Of a stretch of 33,584 bases of DNA, positions 7,624 through 14,452 are shown one piece after another; the stretch's first letter is position 1; every line of letters begins with the position of its first letter. Source of the DNA: Pseudoflavonifractor sp. MSJ-30 (lineage in GTDB: Bacteria; Bacillota; Clostridia; Oscillospirales; Oscillospiraceae); contig NZ_JAHLPU010000017.1 of assembly GCF_018918045.1 (NCBI RefSeq), positions 1 through 33,584 on the forward strand, written 5' to 3'. The notes beneath the pieces were generated by a model, which worked only from the letters and a program-made list of their open reading frames with translations, did not search any database and was not told the origin of the DNA. The position numbers and the translations under genes were made by a program.

Positions 7624-7845
7624 ATGTACGAGAAGCTTGTTAACTATGCAGCCAGACAGCTGGAACTGGATCCCGCCGATATCAAGCCCGAGAGCACTTT
7701 TGAGAGCCTGGGTATTGATTCTCTGGACATCGTGGAGATGATCATGGATCTGGAGAGCGAGCTGGGCGTGGAGCTGGATATGGAGGATCAGAAGATCACC
7801 ACCTTCCAGGAACTGGCCGATTTCATTGAGTCCAAGCTGAATTAA
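7624..7845 (+). CDS. acpP: acyl carrier protein
   Basis: 73 residues, the usual ACP size. Carries growing acyl chains on a 4'-phosphopantetheine arm during type II fatty acid synthesis. The attachment site is Ser33 in GIDSLDIVEMI. The protein is strongly acidic with the four-helix pattern (LDPADIKPESTF; ESELGVELDMEDQKITT; LADFIESKL). RBS AAGGGAG lies upstream of ATG 7624. It has its own strong promoter and no fab genes next to it, so it may supply fatty acid or phospholipid synthesis in trans. No terminator is evident before the SRP RNA gene, so read-through into it is possible. Confidence 0.95.
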   Translation: MYEKLVNYAARQLELDPADIKPESTFESLGIDSLDIVEMIMDLESELGVELDMEDQKITTFQELADFIESKLN

Positions 7846-7869
7846 ATATTTCTACTTTGTTAAAAGCTG

Positions 7870-8170
7870 AATCGGCTTATAACAAGGTCGCACTAGTCGG
7901 GGAGTTAGCGGTGCCCTGTACCTGCAATCCGCTACAGCAGGGATGAATGCCTATACCCGGGTGAATAGATTTTCTCTTGGGCCGTTACCGCGGTGTTGAG
8001 AGAGCGGTCTTGCGCAACGAGACCCCGTGAACCATGTCAGGTGGGGAACCAAGCAGCATTAAGCGGAATGTTTCGTGTGCCGCGAGGTTGCCGTTTTTGA
8101 GCTGGCTGCACGGCCTCAAGGAGCGTCTGTTCATTCAAATATAGGTGTGCGATCTTGTTATGAGCCGATT
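7870..8170 (+). ncRNA. ffs: signal recognition particle RNA, large (Bacillus-type, with Alu domain)
   Basis: The conserved apical SRP54-binding hairpin is visible at about 8035-8062 (GTCAGG, a GGGGAA-type loop, AAGCAGCATTAAG). The 5' part has the Alu-domain elements of large clostridial and bacillar SRP RNAs (GGGGAGTTAGCGGTGCCCTG, then CAATCCGCTACAGCAGGG). The 24 bases at 7870-7893 pair with 8147-8170 to form the closing helix, broken only by G-T pairs, and this sets the ends. The RNA scaffolds Ffh for co-translational membrane targeting. It lies just upstream of dnaX, the same order as scr-dnaX in B. subtilis. I found no clear promoter or terminator of its own. Exact mature ends are inferred from the helix. 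Confidence 0.93.
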
Positions 8171-8199
8171 CTATTTCTGCGCGGAAAGGAGCGGGGAAG

Positions 8200-9810
8200 A
8201 TGGCCTATCAGGCACTGTATCGAAAATATCGCCCCCAGACCTTTGATGATGTGTCCGGGCAGCTGGCCGTGACCCAGACTCTGAAGACCCAGATCGTCAC
8301 GGGAAAACTGAGCCATGCCTACCTGTTCACCGGCTCCCGGGGCACGGGCAAGACCAGCTGCGCCAAGATCCTGGCAAAGGCAGTGAACTGCCTTCACCCG
8401 GACAACGGCAACCCATGCAACCAGTGTGAGGCCTGCCGGGCCATTGACGCGGGCACCTGCATGGATGTGCTGGAAATTGACGCCGCCTCCAACAATGGCG
8501 TGGACAATGTGCGGGATTTGCGGGATGACGCGGTGTATACCCCCTCTCAGGTCCGCAAGCGGGTGTATATCGTGGACGAGGTGCATATGCTGTCTCTGTC
8601 CGCTTTTAATGCGTTGCTGAAAATCATCGAGGAGCCCCCGGAGCATCTGCTCTTTATTCTGGCAACCACGGAGCTGCATAAGGTCCCGGCCACCATTCTC
8701 TCCCGCTGTCAGCGGTTTTCCTTTCGCCGCATCAGCCAGGAGGATATTGCGGCGCGGCTGCAATATGTGGCCTACCAGGAGAATATCGACCTGGACGACG
8801 GTGCCGCCAGAGTGCTGGCCCGCCTGGCTGACGGCGCCATGCGTGACGGCCTGAGCCTGCTGGATCAGTGCGCCAGCGCCACCACCGGAGAAGTCACTTC
8901 CGAAAAGGTCTATGAGTGCCTGGGAATCGCCGGAGAACAGAAGTGCGGCACGCTGCTGGGCTTCTGCGCCGATCACGATACGGCAAGGGCGCTTGCCCTG
9001 TTCAGCCAACTCTACAGCCAGGGCAAGGATATCGGCGCGCTGCTGGATGAGCTGGAAAGTCTGCTGCGGGATCTGCTGGTCATGAAAACCGCCCCAAAAG
9101 CTGGGCTGACTATGCTGTCCGGCGTGGCTCCGGATTCCGAGGTCATGGAGCTGACCAAGCGGCTGTCCACCGGCGAGATTGTTCGTATGATGGAACTGGT
9201 GCAGCAGACGGTTTCGGGCTTCAACCGCAGTGCCGGGCGGCGGATGGATGCCGAGTTGTGCATCGTAGAGCTGTGTCGTCCGGAGCTGAGTCTGGATGCT
9301 TCGGCGCTCAACGCAAGACTGACCCGGCTGGAGGATCAGCTGAAGAGCGGTGCTTTTGTGGCGGCACCCAAGGCCCAGCCAAAGGCATCCGATACGCGGG
9401 AGCCGGAGGAGGAGCTTCCTCCAATCCCGGATGACAGCGACGCGCCGCCGGATCCCGGCGCGGATGTGCCAACGCCCGCACCCAACGACAGCTTCTGGCT
9501 GGAGCTGGTGGGGGAGATTCGGCAGGAATTGAGTCCACCGGCCTCTGGTTTCTTTGTAGCTACGCCTACGGCGCCTGTGCGGGGCGTTCTGCGGGGGGAT
9601 ATTCTGGAAATTCGCTGTCAGGGGAGCTTCCCGGCAGAGACTGTAGGCACCAAGCCTATTCAAGAGGTTATCGCCAGAAAGGCGGCGGCCAGGTTGGGCA
9701 GGTCTGTACAGGTCAAGGTGGTAGATGTGTCCCAGTCCGGCAACACCGGCAGAATGGAGCAGCTGATGAATTTCGGCAGAGCCCATCAGGATATTGTAAA
9801 AATCAGATAA
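8200..9810 (+). CDS. dnaX: DNA polymerase III subunit gamma/tau (clamp loader ATPase)
   Basis: 536 residues. Motor subunit of the clamp loader that places the beta clamp on primed DNA. AAA+ core with Walker A at 45-52 (GSRGTGKT), zinc-binding cysteines C64, C73, C76 and C79, Walker B-like DEVH at 126-129 and the SRC motif with its arginine finger (R169). Domain III follows to about residue 370, then a Pro/Asp/Glu-rich linker (about 395-430) and a tau-like C-terminal domain. AAAGGA precedes ATG 8200, only 30 bases after the SRP RNA helix. I see no slippery A-run of the kind that makes gamma in E. coli, so a single tau-like product is likely. Followed by ybaB and recR. Confidence 0.96.
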   Translation: MAYQALYRKYRPQTFDDVSGQLAVTQTLKTQIVTGKLSHAYLFTGSRGTGKTSCAKILAKAVNCLHPDNGNPCNQCEACRAIDAGTCMDVLEIDAASNNGVDNVRDLRDDAVYTPSQVRKRVYIVDEVHMLSLSAFNALLKIIEEPPEHLLFILATTELHKVPATILSRCQRFSFRRISQEDIAARLQYVAYQENIDLDDGAARVLARLADGAMRDGLSLLDQCASATTGEVTSEKVYECLGIAGEQKCGTLLGFCADHDTARALALFSQLYSQGKDIGALLDELESLLRDLLVMKTAPKAGLTMLSGVAPDSEVMELTKRLSTGEIVRMMELVQQTVSGFNRSAGRRMDAELCIVELCRPELSLDASALNARLTRLEDQLKSGAFVAAPKAQPKASDTREPEEELPPIPDDSDAPPDPGADVPTPAPNDSFWLELVGEIRQELSPPASGFFVATPTAPVRGVLRGDILEIRCQGSFPAETVGTKPIQEVIARKAAARLGRSVQVKVVDVSQSGNTGRMEQLMNFGRAHQDIVKIR

Positions 9811-9831
9811 GATTCAAAGGAGATCGTTATT

Positions 9832-10185
9832 ATGGCAAAAGGTGGATTCCGGGGTATGCCCGGCGGAATGGGCGGCATGAATCAGGCCGCCATGCTCAAG
9901 CAGGCCCAGAAGATGCAGCAGGAGATGCTGCGCATGCAGGAGGAGCAGGAGAACAAGACCTTCTCCGCTCAGTCCGGCGGCGGAATGGTCTCCGCGACTG
10001 TCAACGGCAAGCATGAACTGGTGGAGCTGAAGGTGAACCCCGAGGCCGTGGATCCCGAGGATGTGGAAATGCTGCAAGATATGGTCATTGCGGCTGTGAA
10101 CCAGGCTATGCGCACGGCTGACAGCGAGGCTTCCGCCAATATGTCCAAGCTCACCGGCGGTCTGAACCTGGGCGGCCTGTTCTAA
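9832..10185 (+). CDS. ybaB: YbaB/EbfC family nucleoid-associated protein
   Basis: 117 residues. Small dimeric DNA-binding protein conserved between dnaX and recR in most bacteria. A Gly/Met-rich N-terminus (residues 1-17) leads into the long helix NQAAMLKQAQKMQQEMLRMQ. The beta part includes GGMVSATVNGKHELVELKVN and the C-terminal helix VEMLQDMVIAAVNQAM. RBS AAGGAGAT lies upstream of ATG 9832. Only 21 bases separate it from dnaX and nine from recR, so it is part of the same transcript. Confidence 0.95.
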   Translation: MAKGGFRGMPGGMGGMNQAAMLKQAQKMQQEMLRMQEEQENKTFSAQSGGGMVSATVNGKHELVELKVNPEAVDPEDVEMLQDMVIAAVNQAMRTADSEASANMSKLTGGLNLGGLF

Positions 10186-10194
10186 GGAGGGGCC

Positions 10195-10794
10195 ATGCAG
10201 TTTTTCCCAGCGTCCCTGCAAAACCTCTCCGACCAGTTCGCCCGACTTCCCGGCATCGGCGGTAAGACTGCCCAGCGGCTTGCCTTCCATGTGCTGGAAA
10301 TGCCCCAGGAGGAGGCACAGGCCTTTGCCGATGCCATTCTGGAGGCCAAGCGCACAGTGCATACTTGCCCCTGCTGCCAGAACCTGACGGATCAGCCTCT
10401 GTGTCCCATCTGTTCCGACGACAGCCGGGACAGGTCCACCATCTGCGTGGTGGCGGAGCCCAAGGATGTGATCGCCATGGAGCGCTCCCGGGAATACCGG
10501 GGGGTGTACCATGTGCTTCACGGCGTGATTTCCCCCCTGAACCGGGTGACTCAGGATGATATCAAGATCCGGGAGCTGATGCTGCGCATCGGCGAGGGAG
10601 ACGTGCAGGAGGTCATTATGGCTACCAACCCCGATACCGAGGGTGAGGCCACGGCCATGTACATTTCCCGGCTCCTGCGCCCCATGGGCATTAAGGTCAC
10701 CCGCCTTGCCTACGGCGTCCCTGTGGGCAGCCAGCTGGAATACGCCGATGAAGTCACCCTGTCCCGGGCTCTGGAAGGCCGGCAGGAGATGTAA
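10195..10794 (+). CDS. recR: recombination mediator RecR
   Basis: 199 residues, full length. Acts with RecO (and RecF) to load RecA on gapped DNA. The helix-hairpin-helix is LPGIGGKTAQRLAFH (residues 18-32). The zinc finger uses C58, C61, C70 and C73. The Toprim domain follows (ICVVAEPKDVIAMERS; EVIMATNPDTEGEATAMYI). The C-terminal Walker-like segment GVPVGSQLEYADEVTLSRAL is canonical. AAGGAGG immediately precedes the start. Last gene of the dnaX operon, closed by a strong terminator. Confidence 0.97.
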   Translation: MQFFPASLQNLSDQFARLPGIGGKTAQRLAFHVLEMPQEEAQAFADAILEAKRTVHTCPCCQNLTDQPLCPICSDDSRDRSTICVVAEPKDVIAMERSREYRGVYHVLHGVISPLNRVTQDDIKIRELMLRIGEGDVQEVIMATNPDTEGEATAMYISRLLRPMGIKVTRLAYGVPVGSQLEYADEVTLSRALEGRQEM

Positions 10795-10800
10795 ATACCG

Positions 10801-10833
10801 CACTCCGGGAAAACTCCCGGAGTGTTTTCTGTT
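10801..10833 (+). terminator. Rho-independent terminator after recR
   Basis: Nine-bp stem CACTCCGGG / CCCGGAGTG with a six-base loop, followed by TTTTCTGTTTTT, six bases after the recR stop. Confidence 0.9.
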
Positions 10834-10866
10834 TTTGAGGTTCCGTTAAGGCACTGGCGGTATACT
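10834..10866 (+). promoter_or_regulatory. activator-type promoter of the Gly-repeat protein gene
   Basis: The 18-base block TTTGAGGTTCCGTTAAGG (10834-10851) is followed nine bases later by the -10 box TATACT (10861-10866). There is no normal -35 box: TTGAGG is 20 bases from the -10. The block holds two half-sites about 11 bp apart (AGGTT, AAGG), the geometry that OmpR-family regulators bind. The same block, same spacing and similar -10 occur at 11405-11437 ahead of the response regulator gene. Confidence 0.7.
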
Positions 10867-10921
10867 GACGGCATGGAATCGGAAAAAGGTTCCAACAAAG
10901 TATTGAAAGGGGTATTTCATT

Positions 10922-11302
10922 ATGAAAACCAAAAGAATTCTGGCGTCTGTTCTTGCCGCAGCATCCATTTTTGCCTGCACTGCCTTGACGGCCGGTGCGG
11001 AAACGCCCAATGGTCTGAAAAATGGGCTGGTAAACGGGTATACGCAGGGCTTGAAAAACGGGAAGACGAACGGCTTTGCAAACGGATATGTAAATGGGCT
11101 TGCGGAAGGGCTGAAAAATGGACAGACGAATGGTCTTGCCAACGGATGTGTCAACGGATACGTCCTGGGCCTGAAAAACGGGCAGATCAACGGTTTGGCA
11201 AACGGTCTTCGTGACGGCCTTGTGAACGGAATGAAGGAGGGCCTCGTGAATGGCCTGACATCCGGAATGAAGAATGGTCTTGTGAACGGCGTAAAACGTT
11301 GA
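10922..11302 (+). CDS. secreted protein of 24 tandem Gly-centred tetrapeptide repeats, function unknown
   Basis: 126 residues. A signal peptide (MKTKRILA, hydrophobic core, cleavage after TAGA at about 26) is followed by a mature part that is repeat to its last residues. Gly occurs at every fourth position without a break from 31 to 123 (24 units, consensus N-G-L/Y-x). Asn mostly precedes the Gly, and Leu, Tyr, Phe or Met mostly follows. A 20-residue super-repeat is visible starting at Lys45, Lys65 and Lys85 (KNG-K/Q-T/I-NG-F/L-ANG). There is no lipobox, sortase motif or membrane span after the signal, so export to the wall zone or medium is expected. RBS AAAGGGGT precedes ATG 10922. It is a single-gene unit whose promoter matches that of the downstream response regulator gene. 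I do not recognise the family; glycine-zipper helix or solenoid folds are possible. Confidence 0.9.
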   Translation: MKTKRILASVLAAASIFACTALTAGAETPNGLKNGLVNGYTQGLKNGKTNGFANGYVNGLAEGLKNGQTNGLANGCVNGYVLGLKNGQINGLANGLRDGLVNGMKEGLVNGLTSGMKNGLVNGVKR

Positions 11303-11324
11303 CTGGACGGGGAACGGGTTGAAG

Positions 11325-11353
11325 GGCGCGGGCGCAAAAAGTCCGCGCCTTTT
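11325..11353 (+). terminator. Rho-independent terminator after the repeat protein gene
   Basis: Nine-bp stem (GGCGCGGGC with GTCCGCGCC, one G-T pair), loop GCAAAAA, then TTTT. It isolates the repeat gene from the response regulator operon. Confidence 0.8.
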
Positions 11354-11404
11354 AAGAGTGGAAAGCGGCAGAGTATTGTGCTATACTGTGAGAAGAACAG
11401 TTCC

Positions 11405-11437
11405 TTTGAGGTTCCATTAAGGTTTGGATGATAAACT
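11405..11437 (+). promoter_or_regulatory. activator-type promoter of the response regulator operon
   Basis: TTTGAGGTTCCATTAAGG (11405-11422) differs by one base from the block at 10834. It is followed nine bases later by TAAACT (11432-11437). AGGTT is repeated at an 11-bp interval within and just after the block. This suggests that the encoded regulator controls its own operon and the repeat gene. Confidence 0.7.
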
Positions 11438-11480
11438 GAAGCTGCGATAGGAAAGTGTGTCTGGAAAGTGAGGCTTTGCC

Positions 11481-12155
11481 ATGAAAATTCTGATTGCGGA
11501 GGATGACCCGTCTCTGCGGAGGGTGCTTACCGCCCTTCTGGAGAAAAACAGCTACAGTGTGGACGCTGTGGGCGATGGCGAGGAAGCACTGGAATACCTT
11601 CGCATCGGCAGCTATGACGGGGTCATTCTGGACATTATGATGCCGAAGATGGATGGATTGGAAGTGCTCACGGTTATTCGCCGGGAGAAAAACACGGTTC
11701 CCGTTTTAATGCTGACTGCAAAATCGGAGATTGACGATAAGGTGGCCGGGCTGGACCTGGGGGCGAATGATTATCTGACAAAACCCTTTGATCTGCGGGA
11801 GCTGCTGGCACGGCTGCGGGTATTGACCAGGAAACCGAACGTTCAGCAATCCAATATTCTGGAGCTTGGAAACACCCGGTTGGATACCGGCACGTTCACG
11901 CTATCCGCCCCCAGAGGCAGCTACCGCCTTGCCAATAAGGAGTACCAGACAATGCTGCTTCTGATGCGGAATCCGGGTATTCTGCTGCCGCCCGGGCGCT
12001 TTCTGGAAAACATCTGGGACCCGGAGAGCAAAGCGGAGGAAAATACGGTCTGGACTTACATCTCCTATCTGCGGCGCAAACTTGGAGCCATCGGCTCTGA
12101 CCTTCAGATCACGACCCGCCGCAACGCGGGCTATTTGCTGGAGAAAAAGTTATGA
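11481..12155 (+). CDS. OmpR-family two-component response regulator
   Basis: 224 residues. Receiver domain 1-118 with the acidic pair ED (7-9), phospho-acceptor Asp51 (VILDIMMPKMDG), Thr79 and Lys101 (YLTKPFD). A winged-helix DNA-binding domain runs from about 127 to 222 (LANKEYQTMLLLMRNPG; ENTVWTYISYLRRKLGAIG; RNAGYLL). GAGG lies eight bases before ATG 11481. Its stop overlaps the kinase start by four bases. It probably activates its own promoter and that of the upstream Gly-repeat gene through the shared direct-repeat sites. The stimulus is unknown. Confidence 0.95.
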   Translation: MKILIAEDDPSLRRVLTALLEKNSYSVDAVGDGEEALEYLRIGSYDGVILDIMMPKMDGLEVLTVIRREKNTVPVLMLTAKSEIDDKVAGLDLGANDYLTKPFDLRELLARLRVLTRKPNVQQSNILELGNTRLDTGTFTLSAPRGSYRLANKEYQTMLLLMRNPGILLPPGRFLENIWDPESKAEENTVWTYISYLRRKLGAIGSDLQITTRRNAGYLLEKKL

Positions 12156-13327
12156 GACGTGAAGAAAAACACAATTTGAAGCGCGGCTTACAAATTCGCT
12201 TCGTTTTGCTGGCGGCATTGGCGGCAATGGTCCTTTTGGGTTCCATTATGGGAATTGTCCTGCTGCGAAGCTACGGCCAGATTACAAAAAAAGCGGACCA
12301 CCTGCTGGAGGTGATCCGCACAGACCCGGATTCCCCGGAGATTGGAGATTCCCGCTATTTTACAGTATTTCTTTCTCCGACAAAGCATACGGCTGAGCTC
12401 TCCCACACCGCTTCTATGCGGGAGGTGATGGCCATCCAGCTGGGCCGTCAGGCTTTGAAATCGGAAAAGCAGCGGGGCTTTCTGGATGGCTGGCGTTTCA
12501 GCGCGGCAAGAGAGGCAGACGGTATGTCAATTCTGTTTCTTTCCCGTAAGCTGCCCTTGGAAGCGTTTCGGTATACAGCCAAGCTGTTGATTGCTGTATC
12601 TCTGCTGGGATTTGTTCTGACAGTGGTCATTCTGACTTTGCTTTCTGGACGGATTGTTATGCCGTTGGTTAAGGCCAGCGAGCAGCAGAAAAGATTCATC
12701 ACTTCCGCCAGCCATGCCCTGAAAACGCCTGTTGCGGTGATTCTGGGAGATACCCAGCTGCTGCAAATGGAGATATCGGATAATGAGTGGCTCTGCGATA
12801 TCGAAAAGCAGGCCGGCCGCCTGACGGAAATGACCCAGGCCCTTGTAACGCTTTCCCGGTGTGATGAAGGAATCCAGCAGAACAGCTTTATTGATTTTCC
12901 GCTTTCTGACTTGGCCGAGGATGTAGCAGCGTCTTTTCAGACCATAGCCGCCAGTCAAAGTATTGATTTTCGGGTACACATAGAGAAAAGTGTTTCCTGC
13001 TGCGGCGATGAAAAGGCTCTGCGGGAAATGCTTACGATTCTTTTGGACAATGCTTTTCGCTATTGCCCGGCGGGAGGGAGCGTTTCACTCATCCTGGAGA
13101 AGATGCGCAGAACGACAGCCATAACCGTTCAGAATACCGCCGATAATATTCGAAGAGAAGAGCTGCCCCATTTCACGGAACGCTTTTACCGGGGCAGCAC
13201 CTCCGGCGGCACATCCGGTTCCGGTTTGGGATTGGCAATTGCCAAAGCTATTGTTCAGCGGCATCGGGGCAGGCTGACTGTTACCGCACCTGCGGAGCGG
13301 GAAATTGCCATTTGTGTAACCTTATAG
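12152..13327 (+). CDS. membrane sensor histidine kinase
   Basis: 391 residues. Two membrane spans (about 17-39 and 143-165) flank an extracytoplasmic region of about 100 residues that resembles no sensor domain I know. The H-box is ITSASHALKTPV with phospho-acceptor His188. The ATPase part has the N-box (MLTILLDNAFRYCPAGG), a weakened D-box region (ITVQNTADNI) and a clear G-box (GTSGSGLGLAIAKAIVQRH). The cytoplasmic link between the second membrane span and the H-box is short, with no full HAMP domain. Coupled to the response regulator by a four-base overlap (ATGA), so the two form one signalling pair. The C-terminus after the G-box is compact. Confidence 0.94.
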   Translation: MRREEKHNLKRGLQIRFVLLAALAAMVLLGSIMGIVLLRSYGQITKKADHLLEVIRTDPDSPEIGDSRYFTVFLSPTKHTAELSHTASMREVMAIQLGRQALKSEKQRGFLDGWRFSAAREADGMSILFLSRKLPLEAFRYTAKLLIAVSLLGFVLTVVILTLLSGRIVMPLVKASEQQKRFITSASHALKTPVAVILGDTQLLQMEISDNEWLCDIEKQAGRLTEMTQALVTLSRCDEGIQQNSFIDFPLSDLAEDVAASFQTIAASQSIDFRVHIEKSVSCCGDEKALREMLTILLDNAFRYCPAGGSVSLILEKMRRTTAITVQNTADNIRREELPHFTERFYRGSTSGGTSGSGLGLAIAKAIVQRHRGRLTVTAPAEREIAICVTL

Positions 13328-13340
13328 AAGGAGTACTTTT

Positions 13341-14318
13341 ATGCGAAAGCTTCAAATTTTCCTTTTTATGCTGCTGCTGATTTTGTCCGGGTGTTCCGGG
13401 CAGGAACGGCTGGATTCCTCCGGCGTCGCGGTAGATTGGCTGGAGCATACGGTTCCAACGGAAGCGCCGCCAACAATGCCTACTGCACCTGCGGAGGAAG
13501 CGCATCCGGCGGAAACAAAACCGATTCCGGAACCAATACAGCCGGAGACAACCATACCGACTACGGTTCCGGTAAGGGAGCGACAGGAAGAACCGCGGAC
13601 TCAGCAGAAAGAAAACGTCTCTGAATCTGTGAAAACAGGGCGGAGCGTCGCGGAACAGCAAGCAACCGGTATGCAGCAGACGACGCTGGAGCTTTCCGGC
13701 GGAACAAGCGTAAACTGTTGGCTTTACATCCCGGAAGAATACAGCGCCGCACCCGGACTGATCGTCTATCTCCACGGAGGCAGCGGAAAGGGGACAGATC
13801 TGAATCTGATCACGGACGCCGGTGGCTTCCCACAATACCTGCAATCCGGTGCACTGGGGCTTCTTTCTTCCTATGTTTTGATCCCTCAGCTGCCCCAGAA
13901 TCTCAAAGGCTGGTCCGATATGGACGATACGCTGATGGAGATGATACGGACCGTGGTGCGGGACTATGGCATCAATCTTTCGAATATTTCCCTTACCGGC
14001 CACAGCATGGGCGGAACCGGCGTCTGGAGTATCGCCGCGGCGCACCCCGGTTATTTTGCCAGGGTAGCGCCTCTGTCTGGCAGCATCCGAAACACCGGGG
14101 AAAATGTACAGGCGCTTTTGAATACGCCGGTATATGCCTTTGTAGGGGAAGACGACACCATCGTAGACCCGGAAGCCTCCATTGCATTTGTAAACGCCCT
14201 GACGGAGGCGGGAGGAGATGCCACTCTTATAGAAATTGAGGGAGCGGACCACTTTTCCGTTCCGGAAAAGGCATATCTTGGGAGCTATGGCTTGGTCGCA
14301 TGGCTTCAGGGAAAGTAA
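13341..14318 (+). CDS. lipoprotein alpha/beta-hydrolase (esterase-like)
   Basis: 325 residues. Signal with lipobox LSGC gives lipid attachment at Cys18, so it sits on the outer face of the membrane. Residues about 30-110 are a Pro/Thr/Glu-rich spacer. The hydrolase domain (about 115-325) shows LIVYLHGGSGKG (oxyanion region), the nucleophile elbow GHSMGG with Ser222, Asp271 or Asp272 in the VGEDDTIVD loop, and His304 in GADHFS: a complete catalytic triad. It resembles feruloyl or acetyl esterase and dienelactone hydrolase-like enzymes (poly(3HB)-depolymerase type); the substrate is unknown. It starts 13 bases after the kinase gene with RBS AAGGAG, so it is the third gene of the two-component operon. 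Confidence 0.9.
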   Translation: MRKLQIFLFMLLLILSGCSGQERLDSSGVAVDWLEHTVPTEAPPTMPTAPAEEAHPAETKPIPEPIQPETTIPTTVPVRERQEEPRTQQKENVSESVKTGRSVAEQQATGMQQTTLELSGGTSVNCWLYIPEEYSAAPGLIVYLHGGSGKGTDLNLITDAGGFPQYLQSGALGLLSSYVLIPQLPQNLKGWSDMDDTLMEMIRTVVRDYGINLSNISLTGHSMGGTGVWSIAAAHPGYFARVAPLSGSIRNTGENVQALLNTPVYAFVGEDDTIVDPEASIAFVNALTEAGGDATLIEIEGADHFSVPEKAYLGSYGLVAWLQGK

Positions 14319-14338
14319 AATGGTTCACAAATAAGAAA

Positions 14339-14371
14339 CCACGTCACTGCGGCATACAGTGACGTGGCTTT
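14339..14371 (+). terminator. terminator of the two-component/lipoprotein operon
   Basis: Eleven-bp stem CCACGTCACTG / CAGTGACGTGG with a seven-base loop, followed by CTTTT, 21 bases after the esterase stop. The next 80 bases up to the convergent gene show nothing I can name. Confidence 0.8.
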
Positions 14372-14452
14372 TGCATATGTGGCCGGGTCGATAGGGGGAA
14401 TGTCAAATCCATTCAGAAGCGGGAAAAAACCGCCAAGGGAGCGGCATCCTGC

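Noticed and set aside
8158..9786. A 542-codon open frame opposite dnaX
   Set aside because: It would overlap the SRP RNA end and lies wholly antisense to dnaX; composition is non-protein-like.
10922..11302. The repetitive DNA as a CRISPR or simple satellite array
   Set aside because: The repeat follows codon periods (12 and 60 bases) with synonymous changes, no unique spacers and no cas genes; it is a coding repeat.
10846..11337. A minus-strand frame rich in Pro-Phe-x-x repeats opposite the Gly-repeat gene
   Set aside because: Its repeats are the mirror of the sense repeats. The sense frame has a signal peptide, ribosome binding site, promoter and terminator; the antisense has none.
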